64,000 bases of DNA, from contig JAANYP010004846.1 in the NCBI GenBank assembly GCA_020465985.1, positions 70,805 through 134,804 of the forward strand, written 5' to 3'. A program made the translations under genes and the position numbers. This DNA comes from Centrapalus pauciflorus (taxonomy: Eukaryota > Streptophyta > Magnoliopsida > Asterales > Asteraceae). How positions within the stretch are numbered: position 1 is the stretch's first letter; every line of letters starts with the position of its first letter. The notes beneath the pieces were generated by a model. The model saw only the letters and a program-made list of their open reading frames with translations. It was not told the DNA's origin and searched no databases. Positions 39,500 to 51,429 of this stretch are shown one piece after another.

Positions 39500-39928
39500 T
39501 GACGTTTTAAGTGAGTTTTATTTATAAACTTGTAATGTTGGGTGATTTAAGACATAAAAACCTACATATATACATATTATCATATATGAGAGTTATTAAG
39601 TCCCTATTATCATTTAGGACTCAATTGAACACATCCGGTGCATCACCCATCAATTTACGCTAATTTGCATTTTACGTCAATGTTTGCCATCACAAGCTCG
39701 GTGAGTCTTCATAGCCCCTATTTTCACACTGTTATGCTTTGGGGTTGAAATACATGCTACGTTATCATATGGACACGGAAACAATTTCATTTCTATTATG
39801 TATTACACATGTGGTTCCATCAGCCCTCAAATCATAAACCGTTAATTGCATTTATTTGTAAGCGCAAATATATTATGGATAGATCTTTCGGGAGTCATGT
39901 CCCCCATTCGGGTTAGTCTTAATCGGCT
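37524..39928 (+). repeat. G-B 5' LTR, part 1 (copy 2 and beyond)
   Basis: Starts TGTAACATCCGGTAC. TATA box at 38083-38092, (TA)n at about 38477-38519 and 38969-39027, MITE at 39028-39431. It leaves the duplicated block at 39695 and continues to the SIRE-C insertion at 39929. Bases 39924-39928 (cggct) are the SIRE-C target duplication. Confidence 0.88.
39028..39431. mobile_element. MITE-like element in (TA)n (copy 2)
   Basis: Same element as 29659-30080, lacking one 16-bp unit (about 29850-29865). The left end reads attcagattcaaaaaggtacc. Followed by (TA)n to about 39495. Confidence 0.65.
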
Positions 39929-40274
39929 TGTAGAATATGAAATCCCGTATGTTTCAGCACCTTTGATGATTCTTTATCATATCCCAAGAAGAAACAATGC
40001 TCAATAATTGGAAAATGATGAAGAAGACAATATGAATGTTAGAGAGAATATGCAAAAGTGGCGGCTGAAGTATATTCAATGTATGAACCGTGTGTTCACA
40101 ATAAAGTAACCCTAGGAGCTTTATAGCTCCATTTAATTATCTATGGGGCGTTGACACAATTACCCCCTAGACTTTTACATAGAAATAAGTTACAAGGAAA
40201 CAAATACAAAGAAAAATGCTAAGTAAATAATTATTACAAAATAACTCCCTATGATCGAAATTAAATGTCTAACA
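39929..40274 (-). repeat. 3' LTR of SIRE-C
   Basis: On the minus strand TGTTAGACATTT to TTCTACA. A TATA box (GCTATAAAG on the minus strand) lies at about 40119-40127, inside the hairpin ggagct-ttat-agctcc. Confidence 0.95.
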
Positions 40275-40290
40275 ATCTCCCCCTTCTCGA
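40275..40290 (-). promoter_or_regulatory. Polypurine tract of SIRE-C
   Basis: Minus strand GAGAAGGGGGAGAT directly before the LTR start TGTTAG. Confidence 0.85.
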
Positions 40291-40990
40291 TCATTTAGGA
40301 GGTCCTGGAACTCTGGCATGATCTGTTGATTCTCGGAGTCCAAGGATGACGTCAAAGCGTCTGGTCACTTGTCTCAAATGTAGCCGTTCGTTCAGGAGGT
40401 CAATGCCGCTCAGGGTATCCTGTATCTCCTTTGTTGAGTATCTTTGTTCAGGATCTGGTTGAGCATCAAAATCTTGTACTTTCTGTGTTAGTGTAGCTCG
40501 AACCAATCGGAGTGTACCATCGGAGTAACATGGAAGATCCTCAAAGCGCACGAACCTTTTGTAGCCCTTGTGATTGACAAAAATGACACCCGGGTCTCCT
40601 GTGAGTACAACTCTGTATGCCGGATGATGGGCTAGAAGGAAGCTATCCTGTTCTGGTGCTCGTAGGCCCACTTTAACCAACGCGCTCTCGATCACCATTT
40701 GAAAGTCTCTGAGGCACATAATGATCGAGCGGCGGTTCATGCATCGAATTAGGGCAGCAACTGCTGTCATGTGAGCCAAAGTATTTCAGTTTGTTGTGCA
40801 GAAGCTCGATATCGTCGATGTTTACAAAGTCAAGGTCACTTTCATACAATTCTTGGACTGTGCCATCTTCTCTAAATACCTCGAAGGCCGGAGTGAACAC
40901 TCTGGCTCTCTTGTACATGTGGATGTTATTGACCTTTGCTATTTTGGATTTCGACCAATATTGCTCTTGTCTCTCGTTTCCCTTAACATC
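40291..40990 (-). pseudogene. SIRE-C extra region, C-terminal domain
   Basis: Two overlapping reading frames (40918-40673 and 40779-40291) form one domain separated by a frame change near 40775. Recognisable blocks are DDIELLHNKLKYF, a helix MNRRSIIMCLRDFQMVIESA, then YRVVLTGDPGVIFVNHKGYK, RFVRFEDLPCYSDGTLRLV and ERLHLRQVTRRFDVILGLRE. The DFQxxIES helix followed by a Gly-rich strand and an F-Y/F-SDGTL block is a pattern I know from the third ORF of plant SIRE-type elements. The function is not established. SIRE-B has a shorter relative (1662-2231). Confidence 0.75.
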
Positions 40991-41118
40991 ATCTGATTAT
41001 ATTCAGCTTGAACACATCGAGAAGCATCGGTCATCACCATCAGAAGACGTCTACTGTAAGACCCCGGCTTCTTTCTAAATACCATTTTGAACCTTTCTTC
41101 TAAGAAAGGATTCTGAAA

Positions 41119-43778
41119 TTAATCAGCCGGGAACCTCTTCAAGAATTCTTTTAATCCCTGGACCGGAGGTTCTTCTAATTCTTCAGGAGGAGCCTCAAGA
41201 AGTTTCAAGACTCGATCCCTCCGGTCCTGACTCAGTTCTTCTTTTGTTTCAGCATCCAGATTGTGGACTTTTCCCCTTGAGTACCACTTGATCCATGCCA
41301 CGTCTGTCAAGTCGTATATTCCTTTGTCATCTCTTGTGTCAAAACAGTCAACAGTTTGGGATCCGGATGATTCAGCAATGTGGGCAGGCGGAGCTGATTG
41401 AGATGGGAGGGTTAATTGGACTGTTGGGGTAGGAATAACTGGTGGAATTTCTTTTGGTGTGGGAGTGGGTTGGATTGAAGGAGTTTCTATGGGAGAAGGT
41501 GAAGGTGATTGGATGGTAGAAGGTGTTTGTACTTGTGGTGCTTGGGTTGGGGAATCCAAAACTTTAATTGGGGTGGGTGATTTTTGCGGGGATTGAGGTT
41601 CAGGCTTTGGTGATGGAAGGATATAGTCGTTATCAGTATCAGAGTCTGAATCAGACACTAATATGATTTCGACTTTTTCGAGTTGAGGTTCATATCTGAC
41701 CATTGCTGACATAGGATCCAGAGGAGCTGGACCTTCAATCTGTAAGGGTTCATATTCAATCATCAATACTTCCCTAGCCTCATACGTCTGATCCTCAGAC
41801 CCCTGAATTTCTGTACCCTCATTTTCTGCTCCCCCTACAATGATCATTGGGTCCTCAGAATGAACCTTCCGTCTTTTCTCCCCCTCATGACGATCAGGGT
41901 CGTCCTGGTCGTCATGTTTTCGTTTCGGAGCCTCTTCCTGAGGACGGCACTGGAGTTCAATTACTGCAGACTCTAGGCGGTCCATTCTGGAATTAATCTG
42001 CTCCTGGACTTGAAGGATTAGACGTGTAAGCGCATCAATCTTGTCCGAGAGCTCCGCGATCTGGTTTTGAACTAAATGGGATCCTGGTGGAGGGCCAGCT
42101 TCGGAAGCGACACCCTTACCCTTTATAAGTGAAAGAAGGGCGGTGTGACGTTACTCGGCAGCTTCCTTTTGGGCGTCCAGGTCAGCCCGGGTAATCACGC
42201 CGGCAGCACGTAGAGCTGCCGTTAACATCTCCAAATTGATAGGTTGATGGCCGGAAGTGGATGGCGTTGATTGAGCCACTCCAGGTCTTCCTTCCGTCAT
42301 TTCCAGCTCCTGTGTAGGACGCTCAAATCCGGAAGTTTGTGGAGCTGCCACGGAGGCAGCTCTTGGGGATGCAACGGAGGCATCGTGCGTTGGGTCTATA
42401 TGGGGGAAGGAATTGTGAATGAAGGAAGTGCGGTCACGTGGGGAGAAGTGTGACCTCTTTCAACACCGCCACTCTCCGAATGAGAGGGCGATGATGTATG
42501 TGCGATATCCCCATGGAATGAAGTGGTCTCCCTTTGAGGGGAAACCAAGTGGGTGGTTGTGGTGATATCGACCGTTGGACTGACGGTCTTATGATGGGGA
42601 GTCCGGCTGATTGGGCTTAGTTCACCCTCAGATGGAATATCTCTCGCTCGCACGACAGAGACGGTTCGTTCTGAGTCCGCCGTCTCTGCCGCCTCACCAC
42701 CTGCTCCCTCGCTCACCAACACAAGCTCCCTCTCACCTATACCCACAGATTGTTGAACTTCCACCTGAGCTCCCTCATCCTCACTCATATTGGCCTCACC
42801 TTCGGATTGGCTAGTCTCAGTCGGTTCTGACTGAGACTCATCCGGATAAAACTCTCGAATGTACGCCCTAACCCGTTCCAACCCCCTTGCCTTTAGTAGC
42901 AGAGATAGTGGAATTGTCATTATTGGCACTGTAGGGGCCCCCTTTGGCAGAGTTAGTTTTTGAATTGCCACAGTGGGGTAGACGTCTGCCTCAGGACGTT
43001 CGTGGATATCGACATCATTGTCCATGGCATAATGGATGATGAGCAGCAGAAACCGTTGGAGAGGTATGTATTTTCTTCCTTTCTTGGTTCCCCTCTCCAC
43101 ATGGACTCGTCTTAATTCCTCAAAGAGGAAAGCAGCATAATCTACATGTTGGTCAAAGGCAAAGCCGGTGAACATGGCTAGTACCTGAGCCGATGCGGAG
43201 TCGTGGCCGGAGTGCTTGGCGGTGAAGCACTTGTTGATAACATCAAAGAGGATCTGCCAGTGAGATTGAAGATTTTTGGTGCGGAAATCTGAGGGTTTAG
43301 AGAGAGGGCCATCATAACCCAGGGTTTGGATTTCAGCTAGGGTTTCGGGGATGGATGGGTTGGGATCAAACTGATCGCGGGATGGTAGGTAGAATTCAGC
43401 GGGTAGACGAAGGATATGGCGTATGGCGGGTATGGTGATTTTGACTGGAACACAGTCGATGGTGGATGTGAAATGGGGTTCGGTGTCAGGGACATACTGC
43501 AATCGGTTCTAGAATTGTTGCAGATAAATCTGGGGAACAGCGATTGCGGTGGATAAGGCGTAATAGATGGGGTGGTGAATGAGGACGTCGAATGCAAGGG
43601 TTTGGGGTTCTTTGGTTAGGATGGAGACGTCGAGCTGCCAGTTGTGTGGAATAAACTCGACAAACTCGGCGTTGGGAAGGATGGATTGTTCTGGGAGTTG
43701 TGCGTTATTATTTGGGATGGGGGGATGGGGTATGGTGAGGTTAACAGCCGGTTCCATCATCCTGCAAAGGTGCATCAA
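41119..43778 (-). pseudogene. SIRE-C extra ORF (env-position), nearly complete
   Basis: The frame starts at 43778. The likely initiator is the internal Met of MMEPAVNLTIPH. It runs through a globular N-terminal domain (FVEFIPHNWQLDVSI, IYYALSTAIAVPQIYL), a TAG at 43509-43511 in a Trp context, then 43502-42396. That part has IRHILRLPAEFYLP, FDVINKCFTAKHSGHD, FAFDQHVDYAAFLFEELRR and IPLQRFLLLIIHYAMD. A Ser/Glu-rich disordered tail follows. One frame change near 42400 joins 42351-41119, with a TAA at 42148-42150. That last part holds an acidic Asp-Ser repeat, a basic KRKHDD/GEKRRK cluster and a Pro-rich stretch (about 41400-41560). About 885 codons in all. No clear signal peptide, furin-like site or transmembrane helix, so an envelope role is not supported by sequence. 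Confidence 0.75.
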
Positions 43779-45737
43779 AGTTAGAATATTAAGACTTTAA
43801 CTGATAAGGCATTGATGTGAAGTCTAGATAAGTGTGAAACAGAAACTGCCTGAACTGTTTAGCATCGGGTCTTTATTAGTAGAATGAAATTCTACTAATA
43901 AAGTCCAAAGTCAATCGTTAAGAGACCGATGTTATATCAGACCTTTTCACTCAAACACGAATCCTAACTCTAATCAATGGTGCACCGTGATGAAAATATT
44001 TTTGTATTTTTAAATTTATAGCGAAAATGCAAAAATGGAAAAAAATTTTTATAAAAAATGTCAAGTGTTGGATTTCGGATGGTCCGAATTCGGATGAACA
44101 GTTTCATCGAATTCGGACATGCCCGAAATCCGGATGATGCATGAAATGGGATGTTGGGGGTCCGAATTCGGAAGATGTGACATGATGGGCCGAATTCGGA
44201 TGTGGTCCGAAATGCATGTAAGTGGTGATGTGGATTTGAGGTGGTCCGAATTCGGATGGTATATGAGCATGGTCCGAATTCGGATGTGGTGCGGATGGAA
44301 TGTTATGTATGCAATAAGGACCAAGGACCTAACTCGGATGGGAACCGAATTCGGATCCATCCGAGTTCAGATGAACAGTGATGATGCAAACTTACACTTA
44401 AATGAAGAATTCAAACTTTTGACATTTCATGAAGAACCGAATTCGGATCAATGTGGACCGAATTCGGATCAACAGTGACCGAATTCGGATCTATAGTGAC
44501 CGAATTCGGTTTTTGTAAGTTTGAAAAATTTAAAAATTAAACGAAGTGGGACATCCGAATTCGAATGATGGTCCGAACTCGGACATCCGAAATGCATGTA
44601 TGCAGTTAATGTGTTCATGCAAAATAAACGTGAACAGTTAAAGGTTAATAAAAATGCATGAAATTACAGATCCTAGTCTAAAAATACATAAGGAACATTT
44701 TATCTAACTACTACTAAGTAAAAATACTACATTAAAGTACTAAAAATTAGCAAAAACCGAAGTAAAAAACTACCTAAAAGTTTAAAATCAAACTTACAAT
44801 TTAGGATGTTAAATACTGAAATAAAGATAGAAAGACATTACCTGAAGATGCCGAATGTAAATGAAGTAAGAAAATCGAAAGAAAACGGAGGTTCTTGAAG
44901 CTTGGAAGTGTGATAATGGTGGTTCAGCGGTGAAAGTAGTCGACGGAAGAGAGGAAAAAAGAAGAAGAAGATATCTTGAAGATGAAGGAATGGGTTGTTG
45001 ACCATTGACTACCATTTTTTAAGGCAGCCGGGTCGGATCCGGGTCATAGGATCCGTGCCCAGCTGAATATGGGCCGCCGGTTTTTCACAAATGCACACCA
45101 AAGAAAAGAAACGGGTCTTTAGAAAATAGAAAGAAAAAAGATTTTTAATAAAAATTGGCCCATATTTATTAAATCTTTTTGTAGTTTTCTTTGAAACAAA
45201 CAAGCAAAAAAAATATTTTTGGTATTTTCTTTTAGTATTTAAGTTAGGACAAAGAATAAAATAAAAAATAAACCTAAATAAAATCAGATAGAATATATTT
45301 GGGTTTTTGATAAATTCAAACACTTAAAATCTTTTTGGGATTTTCTGAAGTATTAAATGCAACTTAAAATTAAATTCAAGTTTGACCAACCAAAAATTAA
45401 ACGGAAACAAAGAATTATAAAAATTAAAATCCTAACTATCCTCCCCCTCAAATGAATACCGGTTCCTTTCTTTTTGTTTTTCAGATAAAATTCTCGAACC
45501 TTTTCAGCCTTTAAGAAACAGACAAACTTGGATAATGTTTGCGTCCCACTCCGTGATGAACAATTCACATAGCAATTTGTCAGGATCATTAATTATTAAA
45601 AATGTACACATATAAGGAAATATTGAGTTTCAATTTTGTGACACAATCCTTAAATTTAAATAACAGATATTTTCTAAAATAAAGGAATTTCAATCATGAT
45701 AGATTGAAATAGAATTATTTAAGACAATATCTGATAT
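43779..45737 (-). other. SIRE-C spacer between pol and extra ORF, with palindrome array
   Basis: About 2 kb without protein homology. 44071-44600 holds ten exact CCGAATTCGG palindromes plus many one- or two-base variants, usually extended as gtCCGAATTCGGATg and spaced irregularly. 44600-45730 is AT-rich with no clear motif. A purine-rich tract (minus strand GAGGGGGAGG) lies near 45441-45450. Confidence 0.8.
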
Positions 45738-47983
45738 TTAATTAGAAGGTGGATTCAACATGCCGATATGAGATACTAAAAACTGAAAACGAGGTTCGTC
45801 TAAAGCTTTAGTAAATATATCCGGAAGTTGATATTCCGTGCCAACAAAATACAACTCAATGGTTTCCTTTTCTACGTGATCTTTAATAAAATGATACCTG
45901 ATATCTATGTGTTTCGTTCGAGAGTGCTGCACGGGATTGCAAGAGATGACAATTGCACTTCGAGAATAACAGTAAATTGGGATATTGGTGAGTGAGAATC
46001 CATAATCGCGTAATTGTGTTCTCATCCAAGCACTTGAGAGCAACAGCTTGCAGCTGCTACATACTCAGCCTCAGTTGTGGATGTTGAAACACAATTCTGC
46101 TTTTTGGAAGACCAACTCACCGGTCTATCTCCCAAGAACTGTATTCCTCCTGACGTGCTTTTTCTGTCAACTCTACAACCTGCAAAATCAGCATCTGAAA
46201 AAGCGGTAAGATCGAAATCGGTTCCCTTTGGATACCATAGACCAAGATCGGGTGTACCCTTAAGATAACGAAAAATGCGTTTTACCGTAGTTAGGTGTGA
46301 TTCTTTTGGGTCGGCCTGAAATCTAGCACAAAGACATGTTGAAAAAATTATATCCGGCCTGCTGGCAGTCAAGTACAGTAAGGATCCTATCATCCCTCTG
46401 TAAGTTGTATTATCGACACTTTTTCCAGAAGGATCGGTGTCTAACTTACAGTTGGAGGCCATGGGAGTTGCGATCGTGCAAGAGTCTAACTTATATTTCT
46501 TGAGAATGTCAAGAGTATATTTCGACTGGTTCACAAAAATCCCATCTTCAAGTTGTTTGACTTGTAATCCGAGGAAAAAGTTCATTTCCCCCATCATACT
46601 CATCTCGAACCTGGACTCCATTAGGGCTGAAAAATCCTTACAAAAATTACTGTCAGTAGATCCAAATATAATGTCGTCGACATATATCTGTACTAGCATT
46701 ATATGTGGGCCTTCCCTTTTAGTGAACAGAGTTGTATCCACCACACCTTTACAGAAACCGGCAGAATTAAGGAAATTGGAAATACTATCATACCATGCTC
46801 GAGGTGCTTGTTTTAAACCATAGAGGGCTTTATCTAGCACATAAACATGGTCAGGTTTTTGTGCGTCAATAAAGCCTTGTGGTTGTTCAACATACACCTC
46901 CTCGTTAAGTTCACCGTTTAGAAAGGCAGTCTTGACGTCCATCTGGTACACTTTGAAATCCTTGTGTGCCGCGTACGCTAAGAAGATTCTGATTGCTTCG
47001 ATCCGTGCAACTGGAGCGAAGGTCTCGTCATAATCTATCCCTTCTTGTTGTCGGTAGCCTTTGGCAACAAGTCTTGCTTTATTCCTTATCACAATGTCGT
47101 TCTCATCTCGTTTGTTCTTAAAGATCCACTTTGTTCCGATCACTGTACGGTCTTTTGGTTTGGAAACTAACCGCCATACTTTTAGCTGTTCAAACTGGTT
47201 GAGTTCCTCTTGCATTGCAACTATCCAATCTGGATTTGTTAGGGCTTCATCCACACGAGCGGGCTCTATCATACTAAGGAATGATGCGAAGAGGCATTCA
47301 TTAGCAGACGCCCTACGAGTTTGGACTCCTGTTGAAACATCACCAATGATTTGATCTGTTGGGTGACTTCGGGTCCATTTAATCTCGTGTGGAAGAGGTG
47401 CTCGGGATGGAACCTCAGTCGTTAATGTGGGGATGGATGAAGATTCATGGTCAATGGTTTCAAATGATGGTACCACTGGTTCCGGTTCGATTTCCGAGTG
47501 TTCAGGTGAAGGAAGCATGGTTGGTATTATATGTGAGGGTATTAGAGGAGTAGATTCAACTGCGGATGTGTCGGTGGATGATGTAGATGGATGAGGGTAT
47601 GTGGATGAAGATGGAGTGGAAAAACTTTTTGGCGCAGTTGAACTGGAAGGATTACCTACATTATTGACAACATTAGACACATTAGCGTTAGGACCGAAAA
47701 ATTCAACATAAAAAGGATCAAACAAATTAACCAAATCAGAAGAAGAAAAAGAAATGGGGTTATTAGAAAAGTCTCCAGGCATTTGAGTAATGCGAGGTCC
47801 TGATTGATCAACTTCGGGTGCCAGTTCAGCCAACTCATCAAATGTGACATGCACACTTTCATTGACTGTTCTGGTTCGGGTATTGAATGCGCGATAGGCA
47901 TTCGAGTTGGATGAGTATCTAATGAAGATTGCTTCATCAGCCTTTTCGTTAAACTTCTCGAGGTTGTCTTTGTCGTTCAGCAC
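45738..47983 (-). pseudogene. SIRE-C reverse transcriptase and RNase H
   Basis: The main frame 47983-46022 starts in the integrase C-terminal region (EKADEAIFIRYSSNSNAYRA). It passes a Ser/Thr/Pro linker and enters RT: WIFKNKRDENDIVIRNKARL, KTAFLNGELNEEVYVEQPQG, ALYGLKQAPRAWYDSI, and the catalytic YVDDIIFGS near 46680. RNase H follows with FSDADFAGCRVDRKSTSGG and STTEAEYVAAASCCSQ. A one-base deletion near 46028 moves the end into frame 46043-45738 (WMRTQLRDYGFS, HIDIRYHFIKDHVE, LPDIFTKAL). A second lesion changes a catalytic RNase H Asp to Tyr in IPIYCYSRSAI (codon 45966-45968). RT itself looks intact. Confidence 0.93.
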
Positions 47984-49137
47984 ACAGCACCTGCAACCAA
48001 ATACACGTAAGTACTTGATAAATGGTACTTATTCAAAAAGAGTTGGTAAGGAGTTTTGTTAAAGCGCTTATGGATAATGGAGCGATTTTGTGTATAGCAG
48101 GCTGTTGATATGGCTTCGGCCCACTAGAACGGAGGTAGCTTCGAGTATGTGAGCATTGTACGAGCGGCTTCCACAAGCGTACGGTTACGCCTTTCCACGA
48201 CCCCATTTTGTTGAGGTGTTCGAGCAGTAGAGTATTGATGCTGAATACCTTTGGATCGAACGAAGCCCTCAACTACCGAGTTCTTAAACTCCGTGCCGTT
48301 ATCTGATCTGATTGATTGCACTGACAGCTGCTGTTGGGTCTCGACACTCTTGATAAAATCTATGATTTCTTGAGCTGTCTCGTCCTTGGAACGCAAGAAC
48401 CTGACCCAGGTATATCATGAATAGTCATCAACGATAACTAGCACATATCGTTTCCCGTTTATGCTTTGAGTCCGCATCGGTCCGCATAAATCCATGTGAA
48501 GTAACTCCAATACTCTTTTTGTTGATGGTTCGGGCTTTGGTTTGTGAGATGATCGTTTCATCTTTCCTTTCTCACAAGCTCCACACAGATGGCCCTTTTC
48601 ATAGCGCAATTCAGGAAGACCTTTATCCAATTGTTTCGCAGCCAGCTTGTTGATATTATCAAAGTTCAAATGGGATAATCTTCGATGCCACAACCAAGAG
48701 TCTTTTGAAGAGGCTTTTGATAATAAGCAAATGTTATCCTTCACTATTAGCTTGGCTACGTCAATGGTGTAGAGGTTAGAGTTTCGTGAACCTGTTAGGA
48801 TTTCTTTTCCATCCATACTCTTTACACTGCAGTTCTTAGCTCTAAAAGTTACCTCTAGTCCTTTGTCACAGAGCTGCCCTATGCTAAAAAGATTATGTGA
48901 TAACCCCTCAACATAGTCAACGTCCTTGATGACCAGATTATTTAGAACTAAGTCCCCGTATCCTTTAATGTGAGCCTGATGGTTGTTCCCGAATTTTACC
49001 GTTCCGCAATACTGTTCAACTACGTTGGACAGCAATTCTCTTCTTCCCGTCATATGCTTGGAGCAACCCGAATCCATATACCAAATGGACTTAGCCTGAA
49101 AAGCAAATAAATTCATACAATGAAAATCTATATGCAT
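47984..49137 (-). pseudogene. SIRE-C protease and integrase
   Basis: Frame 49137-48415 has the protease active site IWYMDSGCSKHMTG and FGNNHQAHIKGYGD. Next comes GAG-pre-integrase LSHNLFSIGQLCDKG with the integrase HHCC zinc site WHRRLSHLNF to CGACEKGK. The first two catalytic Asp positions of the core follow: HMDLCGPM and VLVIVDDYS. A TGA at 48415-48417 interrupts it. The same frame resumes 48396-48124 with IRSDNGTEF and TPQQNGVVERRNRT, which carry the remaining catalytic Asp and Glu. A TAG at 48124-48126 and a frame disruption near 48000-48050 follow, before the RT frame. Confidence 0.92.
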
Positions 49138-49365
49138 TCAAACACATCCAATTTTAATTCACAATCAAACCGTGTTCAGAACTGAGATGTTCAGAAAACA
49201 TGATGAGTTAAGACCGGGTCCTGGGCTGTGTGCACAGAAGCCAAACGTGTCGGTTTAAGCACAACCGACAAGCAGCGGAACGGGTCCTAGTCTATGGTAA
49301 CTAGAAGCCATTTCATTGAAGAACGGGTCTTGATCAGAATTAACCAAGAACCATCTGCATAAAGA
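49138..49365 (-). other. SIRE-C gag-pol junction
   Basis: About 230 bp between the gag end (GPILRWVPKVV) and the protease frame. All frames contain stops, although SIRE-type elements usually read through here. It may be a degraded linker. Confidence 0.4.
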
Positions 49366-51429
49366 TCACACAACTTTGGGTACCCACCTCAATATGGGTC
49401 CCTTTTTGTTAGGAGTTCCAGATTTATATGACACGTGTACAGTTTTTGGAACCCATTTAGCATTTGTGTGTGGTCCGGATGCATAACCCTTTGTAATCCA
49501 TTGAAGATTGGATTTATTGGGCTTTGGAACCTTAGGCGCTGAAATTGCCTTTGGTTTTTGTCTTTTTGAGACCTTTTTGACCGTTGCTTTGGTTTTGGGC
49601 CTTGGCAACGGACAAGTCTCAATTTTATTTGAAGCCGATGATGCAACATTTTTTGTTTTCTTTTTCCGAATTAGTTTAACAGGATATGGCACGAAAGCAT
49701 TCATTTCAGGAACCTGTCGTCTACAGCGAGTTGGACATAGATTAATTAATTCACTGAAAGAGTACTTAAAAGGAACAACAGAATTCGGTACATCATTACA
49801 TGCATTGTCACACATATTGTTACACAAATTGTCTTTAGAGATTACAGACATCCTATCTCTAGTAACAAATTCATTTGGCATTATAGCCTTCTTCACAAAA
49901 AAACTCGTAACAGCATGGTGGTTTTTGGAACTCTTCTTATATGATCTGTAGGAACAAAACGATTAGAGTCAGTAAGCATGGAAGATTTAGACTTGACAGA
50001 ATTTTCTTTTTGTTGGTGAGTGGGTTTCTTAAAAGACTTGGATTTGATCTGAGTCTTTTTAGAAACCTCATTTTTAAAAGGTTTTGAACACTCACCTTTA
50101 TAAATGACAGAAGAAGTTTCAGCTTTGGCCTTACCTTTATTTGATGACACATATGGAATTTTTGTGTAATCAGAAACTGTTTGTCCTTTTGAAAAATCTT
50201 TCAATTTTTGTGAAACCATTTGAAAATTTTCTCTGTAGACAGTTACTTCCACAGATTGTTGAAAAGTTTGATTTACCAATTCTTCTTCGCTCTTAAGAAG
50301 AGCATCTTGAAGATCAAGAGCTTTCTTTTGAGACGACTTCAATTCCTTTTCTAAAACAGTGATTTGTTGTTGAAGAACTTTTGCAGGAATATAAAGTTGA
50401 GGAGTTGATTTTACGGTTTCTGTTTTCAATTCAGCTTCTGAATAAGTTGACAAGAAGTCTTCCTCTAAAGTGGGTACTCTAGAAGGATAACTCTCGTTAA
50501 GTTCTTCATATTGAAAAGAAATTTCTTTTTTCTTTATGAGCAACACGTTTCTCATTTTCTTGGTTTAAAACTTCTTTTGATGACTCAAAAAAGAAAGATT
50601 TAAGACCGGCTCCCATATAATTCATGTCATAAAATAAAGGTAAACATTTTGTGCTTTTTCCAAATATTTAGGATTTTTAAAACCGATTCCATGTTTAGAA
50701 TGGTAAAACCTAGTTTCTTTGGGCTGATTTAAGTGGATAGTTTGTTCTGTTTGGCCCCTTTTTAAAAATGCATCGTCAAGGGTCTTTATTCGTGAGTACA
50801 AACTTATCCTTTCTTCTTCAATCATTTTATATTTTTCTAAACTGTCTATATTTTCCATATTTACCGCATCTAACTGTTTTGTAAGAACAGAAATTTCTTC
50901 TTTTAAAGAAAGTTTTTCTTTTGATAACGTTTCTATGCAAGATTCAAGATATATATTCCTGTCCTGAACATCTACTTTTTCGATTAACATCTGTTTTACA
51001 ACATTGTGATTAGTTAACCATTTTGAATGATATAATTCAGATGACTGTTTTAAAGTTTGAGCTTGATGTTCAGCCTGTACACACTTTGCAGTTTCAACAT
51101 TTAATCTAGCTTGTATATCAAGAATAAGTGTGTGCAATGTACATTCATCATCTACAAATAAATTATTTACATGTGCAGAAATGTAACAGTAATATACCTC
51201 ATTTGTCTCAGAACCGAATGTAGAGCATTCGGGATCATCGGTTGTGGTCATCAGACATGCTGGTGGATTTTTCAATGTCTCCCCCTCAGCAGCATGATCT
51301 GAGCTCGCAGCAGTGGAAACGGCACAATGCTCCAACCCAATACGATCAACCATGTAACAGTTCTTGCCCTTGTCATCCTCCTCGTCGATGTCGTGTCTTC
51401 AGCATCCCAGTAGTCTTCCTAGGCAACGA
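49366..51429 (-). pseudogene. SIRE-C gag C-terminal extension (coiled coil)
   Basis: Segments 51353-50622, 50555-49893 and 49896-49366. The first two have long heptad-rich helices (ETLSKEKLSLKEEISVLTKQ, VLQQQITVLEKELKSSQKKA). The last is Lys/Pro-rich and ends NKKGPILRWVPKVV. The pair 51353 and 50555 share a frame, but 50530-50640 reads better in another frame, so two compensating indels flank it. A further frame change lies near 49900. A coiled-coil gag extension of about 600 residues is a known trait of SIRE-type gag. It presumably acts in particle assembly. Confidence 0.75.

Noticed and set aside
40291..43778. Calling the SIRE-C extra ORF an envelope gene
   Set aside because: The position fits the env-like label used for SIRE, but I see no signal peptide, cleavage site or transmembrane helix.
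44119..44478. 119-residue plus-strand frame rich in Arg, Met, Trp and Gly, and antisense frames with Ile-Arg repeats
   Set aside because: Produced by the CCGAATTCGGATG array, so the repeated residues reflect DNA repeats.
43779..44600. Possible CRISPR array at the CCGAATTCGG repeats
   Set aside because: Spacing is irregular, the repeats are short and degenerate, and the context is a plant retrotransposon.
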